Source: Bacteroidales bacterium (GTDB taxonomy: Bacteria; Bacteroidota; Bacteroidia; Bacteroidales; UBA3824). From it: a stretch of 8,954 nucleotides of DNA. Numbering within the stretch: the stretch's first letter is position 1; each line of letters starts with the position of its first letter. The DNA lies in contig JAEEXW010000096.1 in NCBI GenBank assembly GCA_016287995.1, positions 1-8,954 on the forward strand. The letters run 5' to 3'. The translations under genes were made by a program, and so were the position numbers. The notes beneath the pieces were generated by a model. It was given only the letters and a program-made list of their open reading frames with translations. It ran no database searches and was not told the origin of the DNA. Positions 1 through 6,727 of the stretch are shown piece after piece.

Positions 1-662
1 TATCTTTTGAATTGGACGGTGAGATAATTTCTGGTGCTGACACTTTGTTTGACGTGCCTTTGAATGCTCCGGCTCTTGTAAATTATCAAACTGTGAAACT
101 TGATCCGGGTGTTGTTTGTCCTGTTGTTGATACTACACCTTCTGTTGTTGTAACAGATCCTATTGCTAAGAATGTTGAGGATGTAAAAAGTGGTGATGTT
201 GTTATTGAACTCAAAGACGTGAAGTTTGAATTTGCAAGTTCTGAAATCGGAGTATCTAATACTCTTGATGAGTTGGCTGCTTATTTGAATAGCAACAAGA
301 AAGCAAAGGTTAAAATTTTGGGTTATTGTGATGCTGTCGGCAGTGCTGCTTTCAACAAAGAACTTTCTTTGAAAAGGGCTACGTCTGCTAAGAATTACTT
401 AGTAGGAAAGAAAGGCGTTAAAGCAAGTCAGTTGGAGGTTGCCGGTATGGGCGAAGAAAACCCGATTACACTAAACGTGCTTAACGGCGAGTTCAACGAG
501 AATGCTAAACAATACAACCGTCGTTTGGAATTTGAGGTTATTAAACAAGGTGAACACAAACTTATTGTTAAACCCTTGTCTGTACCCTCTAACTTCTACA
601 ATAAGAATTATAAATCATCAGGTTACAAAGCATCTAAACGTAATCCTGAAACGGAAATTTAG
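1..662 (+). CDS. OmpA-family outer-membrane/peptidoglycan-binding protein, 3' part only
   Basis: The frame is open from the first base, so the gene starts upstream; a TTG at 12 is internal, not a credible start. The last ~216 residues are visible. Numbering from that TTG, residues ~62-177 form an OmpA C-terminal (OmpA/MotB-like) domain, which in this family binds peptidoglycan: VKFEFASSEI is the first strand, GYCDAVGS replaces the usual GHTDxxGS, NKELSLKRA matches the NxxLSxxRA helix, then AGMGEENP and NRRLEFEV. The likely diaminopimelate-contacting pair is Asp107 and Arg122, by analogy with OmpA-like proteins. Residues ~1-60 are a linker with a proline/valine-rich segment. After the domain comes an unusual ~38-residue tail rich in Lys, Tyr and Asn. 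In Bacteroidota such domains often end larger proteins with beta-propeller or carboxypeptidase-regulatory-like modules; that cannot be tested here. The domain call is firm, the whole-protein identity unknown. Confidence 0.85.
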   Translation, partial: SFELDGEIISGADTLFDVPLNAPALVNYQTVKLDPGVVCPVVDTTPSVVVTDPIAKNVEDVKSGDVVIELKDVKFEFASSEIGVSNTLDELAAYLNSNKKAKVKILGYCDAVGSAAFNKELSLKRATSAKNYLVGKKGVKASQLEVAGMGEENPITLNVLNGEFNENAKQYNRRLEFEVIKQGEHKLIVKPLSVPSNFYNKNYKSSGYKASKRNPETEI

Positions 663-698
663 TACGACATAGGAATTTTTAATTTTTGTATATAAAAA

Positions 699-3140
699 AT
701 GTTTCGGAGATATGCAGAGGTAATTGTGCCGTTATCGTTGCCGCAGTTATTCACGTATGCAGTTCCCGAAACATTTTTTCCTTTTTGTAATATAGGCTCG
801 CGTGTTGTAGTGCCTTTCGGAAAAAACAAATTGTATTCAGCCGTTGTTTATGCTTTAAAAGACGATATTGCGAGCGAGGGTCAGAAGTATGAAATCAAGG
901 AGATTTTGGAGGTTTTGGATGAAAAACCTATTATTAATTCTCTTCAATTGAAATTTTGGGATTGGATTGCCTCTTATTATATGTGCGCTTTGGGCGAGGT
1001 GTATAGGACGGCAGTACCGGCAGTCTTGAAATTGGAATCCGAAACTATACTTTATCGAACAAATAAAACTTTGGATTTTAACGAGTTGTCTAAGAACGAA
1101 ATATTGTTTTTGTCAGCTTTTGAAAAGAAAAACGGTATCGGGATAAAACTTTCTGAGGTTGCAAAACTTACCGGTAAAAAAAATAATATTTCGCTTGTAA
1201 AAAAACTCGTCTTCTTGGGTTACATTGTCTCCGACAAAGTTATTGAAGAAAAATTCAAGCCGAAAACTTTAAAATATATTTCTATTCCTGACGACTTTGA
1301 GCCTCAACAGTTGGATATTCTGCTCCAAAAAGCACCGAAACAGTTTGAAATTCTTCTTTATGCCGTAAAAAACGGACGTGTTAGTCGCAAAACTCTTACA
1401 GAAAAATTTTCTGTTTCTGCCCTTAACTCTTTGGTTCAGAAAGGTTTGCTCTTAGAAACAGAATGTGAGGTTAGCCGTCTGAAAAATTATGATGGAGATT
1501 TGCAAGAAAGTTTCTCTCTGACAGAAACACAGAGAGTTGCATACGATAGTATCGTTAATTATTTTCAAGAAAAAAATGCTGTTCTGTTGTTCGGCGTAAC
1601 GGGCAGCGGAAAAACCGAAATTTATATAAAACTTATTCAGGAATATCTGGAAAAAGGGAAACAAGTGCTGTATCTTTTGCCTGAAATCGTGCTTACATCG
1701 CAGATTATCAGACGTTTACAAAAAGTTTTCGGCTCTTTGGTCGGCATTTACCATTCAAAGATTTCTGATTATGAACGTTCCGAACTTTGGCAAAATCTTG
1801 TTGATACAGAAAATCCATCGTCATACAAACTGATTGTGGGAGTCAGGTCGTCTATATTTTTGCCTTTCAGCGATTTAGGACTTGTAATCATTGACGAGGA
1901 GCATGAGACGACTTACAAACAGTTTGACTCTCAGCCAAAATACAATGCGAGGGATTGTGCTTTGGTGTTGGCGGCAATGCACGGCGCAAAAACTTTGCTC
2001 GGCTCGGCTACTCCGTCATTTGAGTCTTATTATAACGCCACAACCGGAAAATACGGTTTGGCGGAACTTACAAGCCGCTTTTCTGATACTCAAATGCCTG
2101 AAATAGAACTTGTTAACACTTTGCAGGCTCAGCGTAAGGGCTTGATGAAGTCGCTTTTTTCGCAAACCCTTTTGACGCGGATTGCTGAAAATTTGGAACA
2201 GAAAAAGCAAATTGTACTTTACAGAAACCGGCGCGGTTTTTCGCCGTATGTGGAATGTACCGCCTGTGGTTGGATTCCCGTCTGCGAAAATTGCGACGTT
2301 ACCCTCACTTATCACAAACGCGAAAACCGTCTTGTCTGTCATCATTGCGGTTACGCGATTGACATGCCTCATACCTGTTTTGCCTGCGGCGGCAGCACTA
2401 TGATAACCAAGGGATTCGGCACGGAAAAAGTTGAGGACGAAATTCAGATTTTCTTTCCCGAAGCCAAAATTGCGCGTTTGGACGCCGACGTTATGACCTC
2501 AAAAGCAAGGTTCGAGCAGGTGATTTATGATTTTGAAAACGGCGAAACAGACATTCTGACTGGAACGCAGATTATTTCAAAAGGCTTTGATTTTGAGAGA
2601 CTTATGCTTTGTGGAATACTTGATGCCGACTATATGCTTTATTTCCCAGATTTCAGGGCTGAGGAGCGCACGTTTCAGCAGTTGACGCAGGTCAGCGGCA
2701 GGGTAGGGCGCAGGGGAGAGCGCGGCAAGGTTTTGATTCAGACTTCAAATCCCGAAAACGAGGTTTTTAAAGACGTGGTTCACGGTGATTACAAAGGCTT
2801 GTACAGGCGTTTGATTGCGGAGCGCAGCCGTTTTGCTTATCCGCCTTTTACGCGGCTGATAAAAATCGAAATCAAGCACAAAGAAGAATCGCAGGTCAAT
2901 TACAGCAGCACAATGTTGGCGGGAATTTTGGCAAAGACTTTCGGGGCGGGCGTTTTAGGTCCGGAGTTTCCGTTAGTGCCGAGGATTCAAAATCTTTTTA
3001 TTAAGGAAATAATGCTGAAAATCAGCCGTCAAAACTACGGCGCGGCGGCGAAAAAAATCATTCTTGATGCCGTAAATTACACAAAATCAATGGCTTTGAA
3101 AGCGGGATTGGTGATTTCTATCAATGTTGACCCATACTAA
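699..3140 (+). CDS. priA: Primosomal protein N' (PriA), replication-restart 3'-5' helicase
   Basis: PriA recognises stalled or repaired forks and reloads the replicative helicase. The 813-residue protein is complete and longer than the E. coli protein (~730). The N-terminal 3'-DNA-binding domain (MFRRYAEVIVPL to about residue 100) is followed by a winged-helix region (~120-190) and a superfamily 2 helicase core. Motifs seen: Walker A GVTGSGKT (299-306), DEEH box (399-402), GSATPS, then a zinc region with four Cys pairs at 520/523, 529/532, 547/550 and 560/563, GFGTEKVEDEI, GTQIISKG (622-629) and QVSGRVGRRG (664-673). The end, SINVDPY, matches the usual PriA C-terminus. All catalytic and zinc residues are present. 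The ATG at 699 gives the expected family N-terminus and lies 36 bases after the preceding stop, with no clear Shine-Dalgarno. The stop overlaps the stop of the convergent porD gene. The second half is visibly richer in GCG/CGC codons than the first. Confidence 0.97.
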   Translation: MFRRYAEVIVPLSLPQLFTYAVPETFFPFCNIGSRVVVPFGKNKLYSAVVYALKDDIASEGQKYEIKEILEVLDEKPIINSLQLKFWDWIASYYMCALGEVYRTAVPAVLKLESETILYRTNKTLDFNELSKNEILFLSAFEKKNGIGIKLSEVAKLTGKKNNISLVKKLVFLGYIVSDKVIEEKFKPKTLKYISIPDDFEPQQLDILLQKAPKQFEILLYAVKNGRVSRKTLTEKFSVSALNSLVQKGLLLETECEVSRLKNYDGDLQESFSLTETQRVAYDSIVNYFQEKNAVLLFGVTGSGKTEIYIKLIQEYLEKGKQVLYLLPEIVLTSQIIRRLQKVFGSLVGIYHSKISDYERSELWQNLVDTENPSSYKLIVGVRSSIFLPFSDLGLVIIDEEHETTYKQFDSQPKYNARDCALVLAAMHGAKTLLGSATPSFESYYNATTGKYGLAELTSRFSDTQMPEIELVNTLQAQRKGLMKSLFSQTLLTRIAENLEQKKQIVLYRNRRGFSPYVECTACGWIPVCENCDVTLTYHKRENRLVCHHCGYAIDMPHTCFACGGSTMITKGFGTEKVEDEIQIFFPEAKIARLDADVMTSKARFEQVIYDFENGETDILTGTQIISKGFDFERLMLCGILDADYMLYFPDFRAEERTFQQLTQVSGRVGRRGERGKVLIQTSNPENEVFKDVVHGDYKGLYRRLIAERSRFAYPPFTRLIKIEIKHKEESQVNYSSTMLAGILAKTFGAGVLGPEFPLVPRIQNLFIKEIMLKISRQNYGAAAKKIILDAVNYTKSMALKAGLVISINVDPY

Positions 3141-4048
3141 TTTCCGGCGTTAATTTTTTCGTATTTCGTGGCGTTTGAAGCGTCAACTTCCTTTAAAATC
3201 CTAATAACTTCGGCTTTTTCGTTTGCGGGACTTGCTGAAAAGACATTGACAATTTCGTCGCTTTTAGCCGTAAAAAAGAGGGAAACAATTAGCGAATTGG
3301 ATTTTGCGCGTTCTGAGCGCTGAATGTATTTTAAGGCTTCGAGCATTTTTTTTCTGCCCGATTCTGGGTCTTTCGGTACGAGGTCAAGACCTTGTCGGTG
3401 CCAGTAATATTCGCCGAGACGGAGATTTTCAAAGCGTTTGTCCAACAGTGCATCAATTAAATTGTAACGCGAGTTTTGTTTGTTGTCGGAGGCTGACCAG
3501 CCTTCGTAGCCGGCACTTTGAGCGTTCAAGACTATTCTAAATGCCTTTCTGAAATATTCTGTTCCTCCGAGCGGCGAAAACGTGTCGTAATCGTAGCCGA
3601 GGATTATGTAAGCGTAGTAGGCGAGAACCTGTGTCAGATTGTTTGTTGCCTGATTTTCAATGTATTCCAAAGGTTGCCCTTCCAAATAATTGAAAACCAA
3701 CTTGCCCTCGTTTTCCTTGAAGGTAAAAAGCGGCGAATTATACGAGGTATAATAAATGGGACGGCTGAGATTGATTTGAACAGTACCGGCAAATCTGTCC
3801 AAGCCGTTGTATTCCGTTATGGTAATTAGGAAGTTACACTCTATTTTTTCGTTGATGTCGTAAGTGTGGTTTGTCCATTTTCTCTCATTGAGAAAGGCGG
3901 TTATGTCTTTTTGAAGTGCCTGAAAAACAGGTGTGGGCGTGTTGGAAAGGTTGCTGTAATTAACGCTAACACGGCAGTTAAGTTCCTGAGCGTTAGCCTG
4001 ATACGAAAAGCACAGGAGAAATAATATGCACCTTAACAGCCTTTTCAT
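3137..4048 (-). CDS. porD: DUF4835/PorD-like secreted protein associated with type IX secretion
   Basis: A 303-residue protein with a clear Sec signal peptide: MKR, a hydrophobic stretch (residues ~4-16) and a predicted cleavage site ANA|Q after residue 20, with no lipobox. The mature part (QELNCRVSVNYS onward) resembles the Bacteroidota DUF4835 family. Recognisable pieces are a segment on fibre-like beta strands (ITITEYNGLDRFAGTVQINL), the ILGYDYDTFSPLGG motif near residues 150-165, and a helical second half. The family is often annotated PorD for its link to the T9SS, the outer-membrane export route specific to this phylum; the molecular role is not well defined. Its ATG overlaps the coaBC stop (ATGA, bases 4048-4045), so translation is probably coupled. 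It is the last gene of the bamD-rpoZ-coaBC-porD run; recN, which often follows in relatives, is replaced by convergent priA. The family call is confident, the functional name less so. Confidence 0.85.
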   Translation of the reverse strand: MKRLLRCILFLLCFSYQANAQELNCRVSVNYSNLSNTPTPVFQALQKDITAFLNERKWTNHTYDINEKIECNFLITITEYNGLDRFAGTVQINLSRPIYYTSYNSPLFTFKENEGKLVFNYLEGQPLEYIENQATNNLTQVLAYYAYIILGYDYDTFSPLGGTEYFRKAFRIVLNAQSAGYEGWSASDNKQNSRYNLIDALLDKRFENLRLGEYYWHRQGLDLVPKDPESGRKKMLEALKYIQRSERAKSNSLIVSLFFTAKSDEIVNVFSASPANEKAEVIRILKEVDASNATKYEKINAGN

Positions 4049-5244
4049 TTTTCTAAAAGTTGTTTTACCTTATCGGCTATGTCTTTTGCGACGAGGTTTT
4101 TGGGTTTTAAATCGAATTTTTCAGTACCTGAGCGGCTGATAATCGTGATTTTGTTGGTGTCGTAGCCAAAAGCAGCACCCTTGTCTTTCAAGGAGTTAAG
4201 AACGATGAAGTCAAAATTTTTGGAGTTTAGTTTGCTTTCGGCGTTTTGCATTTCGTGGTCGGTTTCAAGCGCAAAGCCAACAAAAATTTGGTTTTCTTGC
4301 TTTAATTTGCCGAGTTCTTTTGCAATGTCTTTTGTTGGTTTCAACTTGATTGTCATCTCATCGCCCGTTTTTTTGATTTTGGTTTCTGCCGTAATTTCGG
4401 GTGTGAAATCCGCAACTGCTGCTGACATTATTGCGATGTCGCACTGCGGAAATTGTTTTACACACTCTTCGTACATTTCTGCTGCCGAATTAACGTGTAA
4501 AATGGTTATTTTATGACTCTTCGCATTAACTTCCACTGGTCCTGAAACCAAAACTACCTCAGCACCTCTTGAAGCAAATTCTTCTGCAATTGCATAACCC
4601 ATTTTGCCGGTGGAATAATTACTGATAAAACGCACGGGGTCAATTTTTTCGCGAGTCGGTCCGGCTGTTATGAGAACTTTTTTGCCGTTGAAATCCTGAA
4701 TTTGAGTGAGAAAATTTTTTGCGGTCTCAAAAATTTCTTCCGGCTCAGCCATACGCCCTTTGCCCGAAAGTCCGCTCGCCAAAAAACCGTCGCCAGCCTC
4801 CGCAAACAAAACGCCGCGCTCTTTCAAAATGCTGAAATTTTTTTGCGTTGCGGGATTAGAATACATGTCTAAGTCCATAGCGGGTGCAACCATAATTTTA
4901 CAACGCGCTGAAAGACACGTAGTTGTAAGAAGATTATCTGCCAAACCGTTGGCGATTTTTGCCACGGTGTTTGCAGTTGCAGGTGCTATGACAAAAATAT
5001 CTGCCCAAAGTCCGAGCCTTACATGCGAGTTCCATTCGCCGTTTTCTGGATTGAAAAAATCCGTGTAAACGGGGTTTTGACTAAGCGTAGCAAAGGTAAG
5101 CGGCTGAACAAATTGTTTAGCCGCCTTTGTCATGATAACCTTTACCTCGGCGTTTGCTTTCTTGAAAAGCCGTACCAAAACGGCTGATTTATAAGCAGAT
5201 ATGCCGCCGGTTATTCCGATTAGTATTTTCTTGCCGGAAAGCAT
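4045..5244 (-). CDS. coaBC: Bifunctional phosphopantothenoylcysteine decarboxylase / phosphopantothenate-cysteine ligase (CoaBC, Dfp)
   Basis: The enzyme makes 4'-phosphopantetheine for coenzyme A: CoaB joins cysteine to phosphopantothenate using CTP, and CoaC decarboxylates the product using FMN. Length 399, normal for the family. The CoaC domain (1-~180) has the flavin motif GITGGISAYKS (10-20), the catalytic His74 in NSHVRLG, APATANTVAKIANGLADN (87-104), PAMDLDM (121-127) and LASGLSGKGRM (155-165). The CoaB domain (~186-399) has ITAGPTREKIDPVRFISNYSTGKMG (split at 192-205 and 206-216), AAVADF (275-280), the nucleotide-binding lysines in KIKK (289-292) and LKPTKDI (301-307). Oddities: Ser157 sits where most CoaC enzymes have the catalytic Cys (ACGD), and Asp124 where PAMN has Asn; similar changes may be usual in Bacteroidota. 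The start lies 6 bases after the rpoZ stop, and the end overlaps porD by 4 bases, so it is an operon member. Confidence 0.96.
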   Translation of the reverse strand: MLSGKKILIGITGGISAYKSAVLVRLFKKANAEVKVIMTKAAKQFVQPLTFATLSQNPVYTDFFNPENGEWNSHVRLGLWADIFVIAPATANTVAKIANGLADNLLTTTCLSARCKIMVAPAMDLDMYSNPATQKNFSILKERGVLFAEAGDGFLASGLSGKGRMAEPEEIFETAKNFLTQIQDFNGKKVLITAGPTREKIDPVRFISNYSTGKMGYAIAEEFASRGAEVVLVSGPVEVNAKSHKITILHVNSAAEMYEECVKQFPQCDIAIMSAAVADFTPEITAETKIKKTGDEMTIKLKPTKDIAKELGKLKQENQIFVGFALETDHEMQNAESKLNSKNFDFIVLNSLKDKGAAFGYDTNKITIISRSGTEKFDLKPKNLVAKDIADKVKQLLEK

Positions 5245-5250
5245 AAAAGA

Positions 5251-5793
5251 CTATTCTTTGGTTTTCTTAGACTTTGAACTGTCTTTTTTTGCTTTTGCTT
5301 TTTTGTCAGAATCTTCGTCTTCCGCCTCAGAAACGTTTGGAATAAATTCGGTAGACTCGGCGATAATGTCGTCAAAACTTTTTACGGGTTCTTTTACCGG
5401 CTCTGCCTTGATAACCTTGGTTTCTGCTTCCGCTTCTGCTTTTGCTCTTGCAATTTCCTCAGCCTGAGCGATTTCCTGCTCTGAGGGAATACGGAACTGG
5501 ATTTTGTCCTCCATGATTTCTTCGAGGGCAAGGAGCGTAGGTTTGGGAAGTTTCTCGTAGAATTTTGAAATCTCGATTTGCTCGCGGTTTTCAAAGATTT
5601 CTTCAAGATTGTCGGTGTAAGAGGCAAACTCTTCCAACTTTTTGTTGAGTTCGTTTTTCAAATCAACACCGATTTGATCCGCCCTGCGCGATGCTACGAC
5701 AACGGTTTCGTATAAGTTTCCCGTTTTGGCTTCAAGCGCGCCGGTATCGCGCGTTATGATTGAAGTCGGCGCATTAATCTTTTTGTAATCCAT
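5251..5793 (-). CDS. rpoZ: DNA-directed RNA polymerase omega subunit, Bacteroidota type, with long charged C-terminal tail
   Basis: Omega binds the RNA polymerase beta' subunit and helps it fold and assemble. Residues 1-~103 match the Bacteroidota omega (Rpb6-like) family: MDYKKINAPTSIITRD, then TGNLYETVVVASRRADQI (24-41), LNKKLEEFASYTDNLEEIFENR, and the conserved EISKFYEKLPKPT (74-86). The family in relatives is typically about 110 residues; here there are 180. The extra ~75 residues (104-180) are low complexity: an Ala/Glu-rich helix-forming part (AQAEEIARAKAEAEAE), an acidic stretch (EAEDEDSD) and a basic Lys/Ser end (KKAKAKKDSSKSKKTKE). It starts 9 bases after the bamD stop and ends 6 bases before coaBC, placing it second in the operon. 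The core call is secure; the role of the tail is unknown. Confidence 0.92.
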   Translation of the reverse strand: MDYKKINAPTSIITRDTGALEAKTGNLYETVVVASRRADQIGVDLKNELNKKLEEFASYTDNLEEIFENREQIEISKFYEKLPKPTLLALEEIMEDKIQFRIPSEQEIAQAEEIARAKAEAEAETKVIKAEPVKEPVKSFDDIIAESTEFIPNVSEAEDEDSDKKAKAKKDSSKSKKTKE

Positions 5794-5802
5794 AATTCTA
5801 TT

Positions 5803-6606
5803 TTATTGGTAAAGTGTTAAATTTTCTTGTGTATTGTTCTGCATTTTGTTAACGTCTTTTACGTAACGTCCTGACGGATACGCTTTTAAGTAGTCCGCAA
5901 TTTCGCTTTTGGCGTTAAGAAAACGCTCGTATTTTTTCTCGTCTATGCTCCTGTCCGCATATATATAAGCGGATTTGGCAGTGTAATAGAGCAAATCCTC
6001 CCTGAAAGGGGTGTCGGGATACGCTTTCAGACTGTTTTTCTGCGCAATCACGCCCGCCTTGTAATATCCCAACTGATAATACAAATGCGCGTTGTTGAAG
6101 GATTTGGTTTGAAGTTTCAGTCTTAATTCGTCAAGCAGAGCGTTGCACGTGTCTTTTTTGGGCGTATTGGGATATTTAGCCAAAAAAAGTTCAAATTCGT
6201 TGATTGCCATGTTTGTAGACTCCTGGTCGAGCGACGGCTTGGGCGAATCCAAATAATAGCAATACGCACCAAGATACATCGACTGCTCCGCGTACAGACT
6301 GTGTGGATAGGTCTGAACAAATTTTCTGAAATAATATCCCGCAACATAGTAGTCTTTCAAAAGGTAATTGGTCATTGTGTAATAATACAAAACCTTTTCA
6401 CCCTTGTCCATGCCTTTGTAAACGGGCAGAATCTGTTCAAAAAGTTGTAAAGCCTTATCGTATTTTTTCAAATTGTAATATTCAAAAGCCTTTGTGTATT
6501 TCAAGTCGTAATCATTGCCTTTGAGCAGTTTGCTGTAACCGCTGCACGAGGTTACAATGCTTGCAACTGTTATAAAAACGGCTATTTTTGTACAAAAATT
6601 TTTCAT
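5803..6606 (-). CDS. bamD: BamD-like outer-membrane assembly lipoprotein
   Basis: BamD is the TPR lipoprotein partner of BamA that helps insert beta-barrel proteins into the outer membrane. Starting from the ATG at 6606 gives 267 residues. A lipoprotein signal peptide is visible: MKN, a hydrophobic stretch and Cys21 in IVTSC, the likely lipidated residue (a relaxed lipobox). TPR-like helix pairs follow: YTKAFEYYNLKKYDKALQLFEQIL (37-60), the KVLYYYTMTNYLLKDYYVAGYYF segment (71-93), FRKFVQTYPHSLYAEQSMYLGA (93-114), and MAINEFELFLAKYPNTP (133-149), with repeated YP ends typical of BamD. An in-frame TTG at 6630 would add 8 residues, but it overlaps the proposed -7 promoter element, so the ATG is preferred. 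First gene of the bamD-rpoZ-coaBC-porD run. Similar TPR lipoproteins exist, but the neighbours support BamD. Confidence 0.9.
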   Translation of the reverse strand: MKNFCTKIAVFITVASIVTSCSGYSKLLKGNDYDLKYTKAFEYYNLKKYDKALQLFEQILPVYKGMDKGEKVLYYYTMTNYLLKDYYVAGYYFRKFVQTYPHSLYAEQSMYLGAYCYYLDSPKPSLDQESTNMAINEFELFLAKYPNTPKKDTCNALLDELRLKLQTKSFNNAHLYYQLGYYKAGVIAQKNSLKAYPDTPFREDLLYYTAKSAYIYADRSIDEKKYERFLNAKSEIADYLKAYPSGRYVKDVNKMQNNTQENLTLYQ

Positions 6607-6621
6607 TATCAAATTAGAAAA

Positions 6622-6657
6622 CCGCCGCAAAGTTAATAATTTTTTTTGAACCGGCGG
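6622..6657. repeat. Short inverted repeat around the bamD promoter
   Basis: CCGCCG at 6622-6627 and its exact reverse complement CGGCGG at 6652-6657 are separated by 24 mostly A/T bases. These are the main G+C-rich patches in the AT-rich divergent intergenic region, and one arm directly abuts the proposed bamD -7 element. It could be a regulator binding site or chance; six bases per arm is short. Confidence 0.35.
6628..6635 (-). promoter_or_regulatory. Candidate -7 promoter element for the bamD-rpoZ-coaBC-porD operon
   Basis: Read on the minus strand this is TAACTTTG, a full match to the Bacteroidota -7 consensus TAnnTTTG. Transcription would begin around 6620-6624, giving a leader of about 15 bases before the bamD ATG at 6606. 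No good TTTG is seen at the usual -33 spacing; that position falls in a G+C-rich patch. The element also overlaps the alternative TTG start at 6630-6628, which argues against that start. Confidence 0.5.
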
Positions 6658-6675
6658 CTAAAAAAATGATTTTTT

Positions 6676-6707
6676 TTTGTATATTTTCTTAAAAAATGTT
6701 TTCTTTG
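6676..6707 (+). promoter_or_regulatory. Candidate promoter for the metalloprotease gene
   Basis: TTTG at 6676-6679 and TTTCTTTG at 6700-6707, separated by 20 bases, resemble the Bacteroidota -33 (TTTG) and -7 (TAnnTTTG) elements, with one mismatch (T for A) in the second. Transcription would begin near 6713, about 15 bases before the ATG at 6728. The surrounding DNA is nearly all A and T, so chance matches are likely; the spacing is the main support. Confidence 0.35.
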
Positions 6708-6727
6708 CAGCCGTTAAAAAACATATC

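Noticed and set aside
663..698. Possible priA promoter: TAATTTTTG just before the ATG.
   Set aside because: The spacing within the element is one base too long for TAnnTTTG, no -33 element is placed properly, and it would leave almost no leader. The region is simply AT-rich.
2016..2403. Open frames on both strands inside the zinc-binding part of priA.
   Set aside because: They are out of frame with an intact helicase and have no recognisable product; the Cys-rich translations reflect priA codons.
3304..3829. Plus-strand open frames opposite porD.
   Set aside because: They are antisense to a gene with a clear signal peptide and family match, and their translations show no recognisable domain.
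5201..5627. Ser/Ala-rich and Arg/Lys-rich open frames across rpoZ.
   Set aside because: Low-complexity Ala/Glu/Lys coding in rpoZ produces stop-poor frames on both strands; no start or domain support.
6607..6630. Longer BamD start at the TTG at 6630, adding 8 residues.
   Set aside because: It overlaps the best -7 promoter match and puts extra residues before a good lipoprotein signal peptide; the ATG at 6606 fits better.
6677..6727. Longer metalloprotease start at the TTG at 6677, adding 17 residues.
   Set aside because: It precedes the candidate -7 element and disrupts the clean signal peptide that begins at the ATG at 6728.
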